Assembly (NCBI RefSeq): GCF_000240165.1
Contig: NC_017586.1
Location: 3,472,001-3,536,000, forward strand
Source of the DNA: Streptantibioticus cattleyicolor NRRL 8057 = DSM 46488
Lineage (GTDB): Bacteria; Actinomycetota; Actinomycetes; Streptomycetales; Streptomycetaceae
Direction of reading: 5' to 3'
Length of the DNA stretch: 64,000 nucleotides
In this document: piece after piece, positions 8,601-14,326 of the stretch
How the letters are laid out: each line of letters begins with the position of its first letter
How positions within the stretch are numbered: position 1 is the first letter of the stretch
The notes under the pieces: model-generated
What the model was told of the DNA's origin: nothing
The model's input: only the letters and a program-made list of their open reading frames with translations
Databases searched by the model: none
Program-made: the position numbers and the translations under genes

Positions 8601-9139
8601 GCGAACTCGGCCGTGGCGTCGGCGAGTTCCACGGCGTCGACCGGGCCGACGTGGACGTGTGGATGGGCACCCTGTCCAAGGCGTTCGCCAGTTGCGGCGG
8701 ATACCTCGGCGGGTCGGCCCGGATGGTGCGGTGGCTGCGGCACACGCTGCCGGGGTTCGTCTACAGCGTCGGCCTCACCCCGGCCAACGCCGCCGCCGCG
8801 CTCGCCGCCACCGAGCTGATCACCGCGGAACCGCAGCGGGTCCGCGCCCTGCGGCGCAACGCCGAGCTGTTCCTGCGCCTGGCCACCGAGGCCGGCCTGC
8901 CGACCGGCACCAGCGCCCACACCCCGATCGTGCCGTGCGTCATCGGCGACTCGGCGAAGACCCTGCACGTCGCCGACCGGCTCTACGCCCGGGGTGTCAT
9001 CGCCGACCCGATCTTCCACCCCGCGGTCGAGGAGGGCCTGGCCCGGCTGCGGTTCTTCATCACCAGCGAACACCGCGAGGACGACATCCGACGGGCCGTG
9101 GCGGTGCTGGCCGAGGAGGTGGCGGCGGTCCGGGGGTGA
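5690..9139 (+). CDS. Ketosynthase-ACP-alpha-oxoamine synthase fusion (unusual PKS)
   Basis: The protein has 1149 residues from GTG 5690, overlapping the upstream stop; GTG 5699 is an alternative start. Residues about 20-445 are a type I beta-ketoacyl synthase with the triad intact: Cys214 in DSACSGG, His349 in EAHGTGT, His386 in GHSLNAAG. A linker (about 450-640) shows no acyltransferase GHSxG motif. Residues about 645-725 are an acyl carrier domain with Ser687 in GFDSL. Residues about 770-1145 are a PLP-dependent alpha-oxoamine synthase (SYNYLGLSGHP, VDEAHSIG, Lys997 in GTLSKAFASCGGYLGG), in wording closer to serine palmitoyltransferase than to KBL. No AT, KR, DH or thioesterase is present. 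The inferred product is an alpha-aminoketone released by decarboxylative condensation with an amino acid. Confidence 0.9.
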   Translation: MTSVTANDSPAGPAPARHDDVAVVGMACRYPGARDVNQYWRLLTDPRPQFAAVPDSRWRAAAFLGGPRDASAAYTDTMALLPDVGHFDAAYYGIPPRRARSMDPQHRLLVDLAREAIQDAGWEAEGFDREETSVITSLTDSGYREISLLQIRMRQIAGGEFGAAAADPRALEMVRGVDGLHGTSVAGLLLNMGPNTISSVFDLHGESYALDSACSGGLMAVANAVHALRAGRTRVALAGGAQLVLTPDLLVGLCRVGAISRSGRCLPFGAEADGFVLAEGAGVLVLRPLADALAAGDRVYAVIRGVGTANDGTVRGGMHPEAAGQLRALRRAYRDAGLPPDSVGYLEAHGTGTTVGDPVEIGVLRELRGADGAPAYLGAVKAVVGHSLNAAGIAGLVKAVLAVHRGVIPPQPEFGLADRGALEAARLTVPVVPVAWPPSAGPRRAGVSAFGFGGTGVHLVVEQCPTAPAPAPERGPHLLVLTARDRAGLARHARELAHAVAADQPSPAAVAATLAGRTFLPERLAVVAEDAADAVARLTEAADAVAAGRTGDLGPGLVAGTVPSGEPPRVPVPAPGELSAQDRTAALGRLAWQAVTGAGLRPVPERTPPCTLPPSPLAPRHHWVVDESAREPVHRPAPPAGPEPAATPAGQAPVATAVLEEVARTGVFPLAELTGDMALVTDLGFDSLMLQELAVNLGRRIPGFRTDDLLAPGLTIEGLVGLAGPHPAGQFPAAGEPLPGPAPARWDAGSARVDDFPEVRRFEERLAAINGSGADFPYFRVHQGTIRDTTVIGDRSYLSFGSYNYLGLSGHPAVTEAAHRAVDRYGTSVSASRVLSGERELTVRLERALAGFLGVQDCLTLVSGHATNVTVVGHLVGPGDLVVHDALAHDSILQGCVLSGAARRPFAHHDIGQLEHMLRLNRSRFRRVLIAVEGAYSMDGDLVDLPAVVELKKRYGALLMVDEAHSIGTVGELGRGVGEFHGVDRADVDVWMGTLSKAFASCGGYLGGSARMVRWLRHTLPGFVYSVGLTPANAAAALAATELITAEPQRVRALRRNAELFLRLATEAGLPTGTSAHTPIVPCVIGDSAKTLHVADRLYARGVIADPIFHPAVEEGLARLRFFITSEHREDDIRRAVAVLAEEVAAVRG

Positions 9140-9149
9140 GGGGCGCACG

Positions 9150-9725
9150 TCAGATCAGGGTGCGTTCGATCCGGCTGAGCATGGCGTCGCCGTCGGTCCG
9201 CGCGGCGCCGGTGGCCTCGCCGTCCGACGCCGTCCGCTGCCGTCCGGCGCCGCCGACCCGTTGGGAGAGCAGGTAGGCGATGATCTCCGCCTCCTGTTCC
9301 TGCACGTCGTCGTAGGTGGCGCGGAGCAGCATGTCGCGGACCAGGTCGGGGTCGAGGTTGGGGAAGAGGAGGCGGGCGCTCGCCTCGTCCAGCCAACCCG
9401 CCCCGCGATGGCAGCAGATGATGTGGCCCAGCTCGTGCAAGATGATGTGCTCCTGATGCGCGCTGGTGGTGTTGGCGTCGTAGAAGATCAGGTCCTCGTC
9501 GCGTGCGGCGACCCACATGCCGCACGGGTACGACGCGGGCATCTGCATCGGCACCAGCGTGATCGGGCGCCCCCGTACCTCACCGAGATAACGGCAGAGT
9601 TCGGCCACGTCGGCCACCTGGGGCAGGCCCAGCTCGGCGATGCGCCGGGCGCCGGCCTTGCGGAGCTTCTTGAGCCGGCTGCGGCGGTCGTGGTCGGCTG
9701 ACCGCCCGGTCCGGCCGCCCTTCAC
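9150..9725 (-). CDS. ImmA/IrrE-type zinc metallopeptidase
   Basis: The protein has 191 residues from GTG 9725, which overlaps the stop of the upstream XRE gene (GTGA). HELGH at residues 97-101 is the zinc-binding HExxH motif in the context HIILHELGHIICCH, with a downstream acidic stretch (EQEAEIIAYLL) likely to supply the third ligand. The Arg/Lys-rich N-terminus (RRSRLKKLRKAGARR) is common in the actinobacterial family. Such proteases usually sit beside an XRE repressor and cleave it or a related protein on a signal; that pairing is seen here. The gene is convergent with the synthase gene, with only 10 bases between stops. Confidence 0.85.
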   Translation of the reverse strand: MKGGRTGRSADHDRRSRLKKLRKAGARRIAELGLPQVADVAELCRYLGEVRGRPITLVPMQMPASYPCGMWVAARDEDLIFYDANTTSAHQEHIILHELGHIICCHRGAGWLDEASARLLFPNLDPDLVRDMLLRATYDDVQEQEAEIIAYLLSQRVGGAGRQRTASDGEATGAARTDGDAMLSRIERTLI

Positions 9726-10162
9726 TCCGCCTCCGGGGGGTCGGTGACGGGGGGCAGGCCCTGCATCTGCCGGTACTGGTCCATGATGGCCGTGATGGCC
9801 TGGAGGTTCTCCGACTTCATGCCGGCCGCGCGCATCGCCACCGCGCGCACCCCGGCCTGCCGCAGCGCCTCGATGGCGGCGACCTCGCTGAGCACCGACT
9901 CGGCGACCTTGTCGTCGAAGAAGTAGGCGACCGACACCCCGAAGAAACGCGCCAGGGCGGCCAGCAGGTCCGGTGAGGGGTTGGAGCGCTTGCCCGTCCG
10001 CAACTGCGACAAGTACACACCGCCGACCCGCAGATCGGGGTTGGCCCGCTTCAGCTCCTCGGCCACCTCGGCGTTGGTCCAGTGCTTGCCCTTGGGGCGC
10101 ACCGTCTTGAAGAGGTTGTCCAGACGAACTGCCAGCATGGGCCGGTCGTCGGTGTCGGACAT
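9722..10162 (-). CDS. XRE-family repressor paired with ImmA/IrrE peptidase
   Basis: The protein has 146 residues from ATG 10162, preceded by GGGAGGGAGA; GTG 10183 is a poorer start because that purine run would lie inside the gene. The helix-turn-helix spans about residues 22-72 (NAEVAEELKR, GGVYLSQLRTGKRSNPS, LARFFGVSVAYFFDD), followed by a helical C-terminus. It overlaps the metallopeptidase gene by 4 bases. The upstream region carries at least four related palindromic sites (10191-10327), which suggests autoregulation and control of a divergent or nearby promoter. Confidence 0.85.
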   Translation of the reverse strand: MSDTDDRPMLAVRLDNLFKTVRPKGKHWTNAEVAEELKRANPDLRVGGVYLSQLRTGKRSNPSPDLLAALARFFGVSVAYFFDDKVAESVLSEVAAIEALRQAGVRAVAMRAAGMKSENLQAITAIMDQYRQMQGLPPVTDPPEAE

Positions 10163-10190
10163 CGCCGGTCTCCCTCCCGTCACCTCCCAG

Positions 10191-10327
10191 ACTTGCTGTC
10201 GGCTAATTCGCAGTCTCGCAGATTAGCGGGCAGTTGACAATCAGCCCGGACTCCGCCACCGTGGACCTCGTCGTTAGCTGACAGCTAACTCTGCTCACGG
10301 GGGGAGCCGAGTTGGCTGTTGGCCGAC
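10191..10327. promoter_or_regulatory. Array of four related palindromic operator candidates
   Basis: The perfect site is GTTAGCTG-A-CAGCTAAC at 10273-10289. Degenerate versions lie at 10191-10207 (12 of 17 matches), 10222-10238 (ATTAGCGGGCAGTTGAC) and 10311-10327 (GTTGGCTGTTGGCCGAC, 11 of 17). Their centres are 31, 51 and 38 bp apart. They occupy the space upstream of the XRE repressor gene, and the nearest gene end to the right is 10478, so the XRE protein is the likely ligand. The perfect site is seen directly; the protein that binds it is inferred. Confidence 0.6.
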
Positions 10328-10437
10328 GACCTGGACCGGCCCCCGGGGAGGGCGGCACGGGACAGTCGGGCCGGGGCCGTCAACGCCCGGCCGAGCAGTG
10401 AACAACGGGGGAAATCACGGGGGAAACGGGGGAACGC

Positions 10438-10474
10438 ATCCCGCCCGGTCCGACGGGGGCGGACCGGGCGGGAT
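10438..10474. terminator. Perfect 15-bp hairpin after the seven-TM protein gene
   Basis: ATCCCGCCCGGTCCG at 10438-10452 pairs with 10460-10474 across a 7-nt loop. It begins 4 nt past the stop codon of the leftward gene that ends at 10478. Because of its symmetry it could also stop rightward transcription from the operator region. Confidence 0.8.
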
Positions 10475-10477
10475 CCC

Positions 10478-11638
10478 TCAACCCGCCTTGGCCAGCCGCC
10501 GGTACGCGGACGCCACCTTGGTCAGCCAGGCGACCTCCGCGGTGAAGTTGTCCGGGTCACGGTCGTCGAAGTCGCCGACGTCCTTGTTGTGGTCCGGGAT
10601 GGTCCCGGCCCGCTTGGCGTGCAGGGCCTGCCGGATCTGCGCCGCCTCGGCCAGCGCCTGCCGCGACTCCTCGCTCGTCCCCGCCCCGTCCGCGCCGGCC
10701 CCGGCGCCCGCGGCCGTACGGTCGATGTACGGGCGCAGGTCCCGCCATCCGTCCCGTATCTCGATCACCCGCCGGTGCAGCCGGTAGTCGAGGTCCGACA
10801 CCGACGCCCCCGGCGGCTCCAGCACGATGTCCGGGGACGACTCGTACAGGTCCCGCCAGAGCGGGTAGAGCGACCGGTACGCACGGTAACTACGCGCCCA
10901 GTGCAGCAGTTTGGCCGCCGACGCGCCCCAGGAGGGGATGGTCAGACTGAGCGAGAGCACCACGATCCCCAGCGCGCTGAAGACCGACGCGGCGAGCTGC
11001 CACCCGCCGATGTCGACCCCGCACGCGGCGGTGACGATGTTGACCGTCCTGGCCAGGCAGTAGAGGAAGAGGATCACCGCGGCCACCGACAGCAGCCGCA
11101 ACGCCTGCCGCAGTGACGCCTTGCCGGCCATCCGCGCGTAGGGGCCGCACTGGCGGAAGATGGTCACGCACGGGACCGCCTGGGAGACGATGAAGACCAG
11201 GAGGTAGATGAGGACCAGCGGCTGTCCGCTGCCGGTGTTGAAGTCCGACGCCGGCCGCCCGGTGCCGTCGGCGACGAAGAAGAGCGCGGCCAGCAGCGCG
11301 TCGAGGGCGACCCCGGTGACGAGCCAGTAGCGGGTCTTCCGTACCGCCTCGGCACCGTCGACCGCCCAGTGCAGCAGGATGATCTGCGCGCTGACGCAGA
11401 AGGCCACCGCCGCCAGGTGCATCAGCAGGATGGCGAGGTTGCCGACGCCCAGGAAGCTCCCGCTCCCCATGGCGACGGCACCCATCGTGAAGGTGAGGCA
11501 CTGGAACGCCAAGGTGATCACCAGCGTGCGGTAGGCGCTCTCCCGCCAACTGCGCCGCACCTGGCACAGCCGGTAGCCGAGCGCGGCGTACGAGGTGAGC
11601 GCCTCGATGACGAAGCAGAGTGTTCTGGTGGTGTTCAC
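10478..11638 (-). CDS. Seven-TM membrane protein of the MAB_1171c/DUF6545 type
   Basis: The protein has 386 residues from GTG 11638, with GGAGA about 10 nt upstream. Seven hydrophobic segments fill residues 1-250 and a soluble, helical C-terminal domain follows (about 255-386: YRAYRSLYPLWRDLYESSPDI, LHRRVIEIRDGWRDLRPYID). This layout and the YPLW...RDL region match the actinobacterial MAB_1171c family, usually annotated as a putative transporter. The family is typically encoded next to an XRE repressor and an ImmA/IrrE peptidase, as here. Whether it transports or senses is unknown. The gene has its own terminator and is separated from the XRE gene by the operator array. Confidence 0.75.
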   Translation of the reverse strand: MNTTRTLCFVIEALTSYAALGYRLCQVRRSWRESAYRTLVITLAFQCLTFTMGAVAMGSGSFLGVGNLAILLMHLAAVAFCVSAQIILLHWAVDGAEAVRKTRYWLVTGVALDALLAALFFVADGTGRPASDFNTGSGQPLVLIYLLVFIVSQAVPCVTIFRQCGPYARMAGKASLRQALRLLSVAAVILFLYCLARTVNIVTAACGVDIGGWQLAASVFSALGIVVLSLSLTIPSWGASAAKLLHWARSYRAYRSLYPLWRDLYESSPDIVLEPPGASVSDLDYRLHRRVIEIRDGWRDLRPYIDRTAAGAGAGADGAGTSEESRQALAEAAQIRQALHAKRAGTIPDHNKDVGDFDDRDPDNFTAEVAWLTKVASAYRRLAKAG

Positions 11639-11684
11639 GGCCTGAATTCTCCGCCGGTGTCACGCCACGCCGTGCGGCGGGCGG

Positions 11685-12413
11685 CTATTCGGCGTCCTCG
11701 CCGGCCGGGACGGTGAGCCCGATGCCCTCGGCCGCCACGGCGATGGCGTAGTCGAAGAACGCCGACTCGTCCCGGACGCTGTCGTGGGTACGGCTGAAGA
11801 CCTGGAAGATCAGCAGCCCGATGAGGTTGCTCCACAGCACGATGCCGCGCTCGATGATGTCCGAGAACGGGGCCTCGGGCACCCCGCCGAAGAGCTGCAC
11901 GGCCTCCGGCAGCAGCAGCGGAGGCCCGGGCACGGCACGCCGCGGCGGGGTCAGCTCCCCGCCCTCCAGCGCCGCCCGCACGATGGCGGCGAGCACCGCG
12001 GGGGTACGCGAGGCGGCCGGCACGGTCTCCTGCGGGGCGTGGTACCCCGGCACCGGAGAGCCGTAGATCAGCGTGAACTCCTCGGTGTGCTCGAACGACC
12101 AGCTGCGCAGCGCCCGGGTGACCGCCAGCAGCCGCGCCCCCGCCGACGCGCCCGCCTCCCGGGCCGCCTCGTCCGCCCGCTCCATCGCGGCCCCCGAGGC
12201 GTTGTACGCGTCGATCACCAGCGCGGTCAGCAGATCGTCCCGGTGCGGGAAGACCGCCTCCACCTCGGCGACGGCGACGCCGCGCTCCCGCGCGACGGCC
12301 TCCAGCGTCAGCCCCGCCGCGCCGGCCTTCCCCAGCACCCCCCGGGCAGCTTCCTTGACGCCGCCCGGCAGCCCGTCCTTCGCATCACTGGCACTCGTTC
12401 CGGAAACATCCAT
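11685..12413 (-). CDS. TetR-family transcriptional regulator
   Basis: The protein has 242 residues from ATG 12413; an upstream in-frame ATG at 12494 would add an Arg-rich tail and lacks support. The N-terminal helix-turn-helix (about residues 16-62: VLGKAGAAGLTLEAVARERGVAVAEVEAVFPHR) is followed by an all-helical ligand/dimer domain including EEFTLIYGSPVPGY, seen in many actinobacterial TetR proteins with the WHG-type C-terminal domain. It lies 47 bases downstream of the start of the seven-TM gene, on the same strand, but probably has a separate promoter. The ligand and targets are unknown. Confidence 0.8.
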   Translation of the reverse strand: MDVSGTSASDAKDGLPGGVKEAARGVLGKAGAAGLTLEAVARERGVAVAEVEAVFPHRDDLLTALVIDAYNASGAAMERADEAAREAGASAGARLLAVTRALRSWSFEHTEEFTLIYGSPVPGYHAPQETVPAASRTPAVLAAIVRAALEGGELTPPRRAVPGPPLLLPEAVQLFGGVPEAPFSDIIERGIVLWSNLIGLLIFQVFSRTHDSVRDESAFFDYAIAVAAEGIGLTVPAGEDAE

Positions 12414-12633
12414 GGCCGAACGGTACCGGTCGGGGTCGAACGGCAGGTTGCGGGCGGTGGTCGCCCGGAGTCGGGGACGGCGTGATCCGGCCACGGGCGC
12501 ATCGTGGCGGCGCCCGGCGCGGGGTGGAGGACGCGCGTGGTCGGGGAGCGGTGCCCGGCGAACGGCGGACGCGCGGGGACCGGCCCCGCTTCGTGTCGTC
12601 GCCGCTCCGGAACCGAGGCCTCGCGGCCGTACG

Positions 12634-12975
12634 TCAGCTGGAGCCGGCGCTGCCCGCCGATTCGGCGGCGCGGCGGTATTCGGCGTTGATGCGCTGCGCT
12701 TCCTCGAGCTGGTCCTCGAGGATGACGATGCGGCACGCGGCCTCGATCGGGGTGCCCTTGTCGACGAGTTCGCGGGCGCGGGCGGCGATCCGCAGTTGGT
12801 AGCGGGAGTACCGGCGGTGTCCCCCCTCCGAGCGGAGCGGAGTGATCAGACGAGCCTCGCCGATGGCTCGGAGGAAGGCCGGGGTGGTGCCGAGCATCTC
12901 GGCCGCGCGGCCCATCGTGTACGCGGGGTAGTCATCATCGTCCAGGCGGTCGTTCAGGGGGTTGTCCGATGTCAT
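12634..12975 (-). CDS. Short MerR-family DNA-binding protein
   Basis: The protein has 113 residues from ATG 12975. The winged helix-turn-helix is residues about 18-60 (YTMGRAAEMLGTTPAFLRAIGEARL and GGHRRYSRYQLR), followed by one long helix (ILEDQLEEAQRINAEYRRA) for dimerisation. There is no effector domain, so this is a constitutive-type MerR protein like BldC or HspR in size. Its leader from 12976 to about 13200 contains a perfect 30-bp palindrome and another hairpin, treated below as a possible small RNA or regulated leader. The 220 bases between this gene and the TetR gene hold nothing recognisable. Confidence 0.8.
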   Translation of the reverse strand: MTSDNPLNDRLDDDDYPAYTMGRAAEMLGTTPAFLRAIGEARLITPLRSEGGHRRYSRYQLRIAARARELVDKGTPIEAACRIVILEDQLEEAQRINAEYRRAAESAGSAGSS

Positions 12976-13001
12976 GTCACCTCACTGTGCAACGCGTCGA
13001 G

Positions 13002-13031
13002 GGGCCCTGGTGCCGTACGGCACCAGGGCCC
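13002..13031. terminator. Perfect 30-bp palindrome in the MerR leader
   Basis: GGGCCCTGGTGCCGT followed directly by its reverse complement forms a very stable hairpin 26 nt upstream of the MerR start codon. No T-run follows on either strand. It could end a short leftward RNA that starts near 13195, or attenuate MerR expression. A second small hairpin (GTCGGC-N11-GCCGAC) lies in the same leader at about 13055-13077. Confidence 0.55.
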
Positions 13032-13198
13032 CGAAGGAAATTCAACACCATCTGTCGGCTCTACCACCGTGCCGACCTCTTGTTTCCGCTACCCGGGCCG
13101 CGTGCTTCCGGGGCCCAGGGGTTCCTGATGGCGTTCGCTCCTCCGTTCCTCTCCGCCAGTTCATGTCTGGCGAAGCTCCTTCGACCGTGTCTACGAGA
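13032..13198 (-). ncRNA. Candidate structured leader or small RNA upstream of the MerR gene
   Basis: The 409-base gap between 12976 and 13384 has no convincing gene. On the minus strand a TACGCT -10 box (13201-13206) could start an RNA near 13195. It would contain a hairpin GTCGGC-N11-GCCGAC and end at the 30-bp palindrome at 13002-13031. A short frame, MNWRRGTEERTPSG..., begins near 13171 behind AAGGAG and could be a leader peptide. All of this is inference from sequence patterns; an ordinary long 5' UTR is the alternative. Confidence 0.3.
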
Positions 13199-13225
13199 AG
13201 CAGCGTACCCACGCCAGCAGCAAAA

Positions 13226-13245
13226 GTCTACAGTCGCAACGGTAG
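13226..13245. promoter_or_regulatory. Inverted repeat at the -35 region of the MerR/leader promoter
   Basis: TCTACAGT-N4-ACGGTAGA is a 20-bp near-perfect palindrome (7 of 8 pairs). It covers the place where the -35 element of the leftward TACGCT promoter would fall, so it probably binds a regulator, perhaps the MerR protein itself. Confidence 0.4.
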
Positions 13246-13384
13246 ATTTCACTCTCCTGGTGGGCGAGGAATCCTTCCGCGGTCAGCCCGCACCGGTGCC
13301 GGAGGCCCGCCGCCCGCCGAGGGCACGACCGCTTCGGCCCCGGGGACGGTACGGCCACGGGCGGGCGGCATAAGCTCTGCTGTC

Positions 13385-13756
13385 ATGTCGAACCCTGATG
13401 AGCTGCTCGTCGCCCTCTCCGCCGCGGTGGAGTCCGAGCGAAGCAATCAGATGTCGCTGACCGTGGTCGTCGGCGGCGCCGTCCTCACCGGCCGACTGGC
13501 GCCGGAGGCCGTGTGGAGGGAGCGGGTGGCGGAGGTCCTGAAGGACTCGGACCGTCTCGGCGCGTTCGCGGACGTCTTCGCCCGCGGTCCGCGCGGGCAC
13601 CGGCCCGGTGGCGAGGCCCCCACGCATCTGCACTTCCACCTCGCCCGGATCCTCCAGGGCAGCCTCGGGATCCCGGAGACCGGCGGCATGTACCGGGTCG
13701 CGATCAAGGACGTCAGCGCGTGGACGGTGGGTGATCTCAGCTACTCCGACCGGTGA
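13385..13756 (+). CDS. gvpU: Gas vesicle accessory protein GvpU-like
   Basis: The protein has 123 residues from ATG 13385. TAAGCT at 13371-13376 is 8 nt ahead, so the gene is probably leaderless. The sequence (SLTVVVGGAVLTGRLAPEAVW, HLHFHLARILQG, GIPETGGMYRVAIKDVSAWTVGDLSY) resembles proteins annotated as GvpU in actinobacteria. No other gas vesicle gene (gvpA, gvpF, gvpN) is present in the window, so a role in gas vesicles cannot be claimed from context. The family may have a different job when alone. The assignment rests on recall of the family pattern. Confidence 0.6.
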   Translation: MSNPDELLVALSAAVESERSNQMSLTVVVGGAVLTGRLAPEAVWRERVAEVLKDSDRLGAFADVFARGPRGHRPGGEAPTHLHFHLARILQGSLGIPETGGMYRVAIKDVSAWTVGDLSYSDR

Positions 13757-13803
13757 GGCCCCGCCGTCCCGCCCGGCGGCCTCCGGACGGACGGCGACAC
13801 AGC

Positions 13804-13843
13804 GGTGGGGGCCCCGCCGACACGCGTCGGCAGGGCCCCCACC
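13804..13843. terminator. Bidirectional terminator between convergent genes
   Basis: An 11-bp outer stem (GGTGGGGGCCC, 13804-13814, with 13833-13843) encloses an inner stem GCCGAC/GTCGGC with an ACGC loop. It sits between the gvpU-like gene and the leftward SCO5918-like gene. Confidence 0.75.
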
Positions 13844-13872
13844 GGGGTCCCGAAGCGGTTCGCCGCCCGCCC

Positions 13873-14130
13873 TCACACCTCCACGGAGGCGACCTCGGGG
13901 CGGTCGTGGCAGGTGAAGCCCAGGCGCGTCATGGCCCGCGTGACCTCGCCGGCGGTGAAGTCACGCGGGTCCTGCCGCGTGAGGACCTGGCCCACCTGCT
14001 TGACCGGGTAGCAGCGGCGGCCGATGGTCACGGACTCCCCCGTGACCGGTTCGGGCCTGACGCCCTTCATCGAGGCCAGCACCCCGGCCCTGCTCAGCTC
14101 GAACGGGTACCGGGCGATGACACAGCGCAT
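13873..14130 (-). CDS. SCO5918-family small protein
   Basis: The protein has 85 residues from ATG 14130, with GAGG 6 nt ahead. The sequence (MRCVIARYPFELSRAGVLAS, GESVTIGRRCYPVKQVGQVLTRQDPRDFTAGEVTRAMTRLGFTC) matches the conserved Streptomyces family SCO5918, a protein without known biochemical function that is encoded near DEAD-box helicases and CspA. Here it lies 197 bases downstream of such a helicase on the same strand, with cspA further upstream, so a cold-shock or RNA-metabolism role is likely by context. Confidence 0.85.
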   Translation of the reverse strand: MRCVIARYPFELSRAGVLASMKGVRPEPVTGESVTIGRRCYPVKQVGQVLTRQDPRDFTAGEVTRAMTRLGFTCHDRPEVASVEV

Positions 14131-14326
14131 GATGCCTCACAAGGGGAGAAGTCACGGGGAACAGCACGAGAAGACGGGTACGACCGGAAGCCGGCCGTAC
14201 CCACCGCCGCCGGAGCGGGCGCCGGACGAGGGAAGCGATCCGCCGAGGACGTCCCGCCAAGGGACCCGGTCCCGACGGCCGTCACGGCCCCGGCAGGCCA
14301 CCAGGGCTCCCGGGACCGCGCGGGAC

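Noticed and set aside
5597-9148. Very long open frame (over 1100 codons) on the minus strand opposite the KS-ACP-oxoamine synthase.
   Set aside because: It is the mirror frame of a G+C-rich gene; it has no family motif, is rich in Gly/Arg/His/Gln, and the plus strand has clear active sites.
13061-13252. 63-codon frame on the minus strand starting MKSTVATVDF.
   Set aside because: It starts inside the 13226-13245 palindrome without a ribosome site and crosses the predicted promoter.
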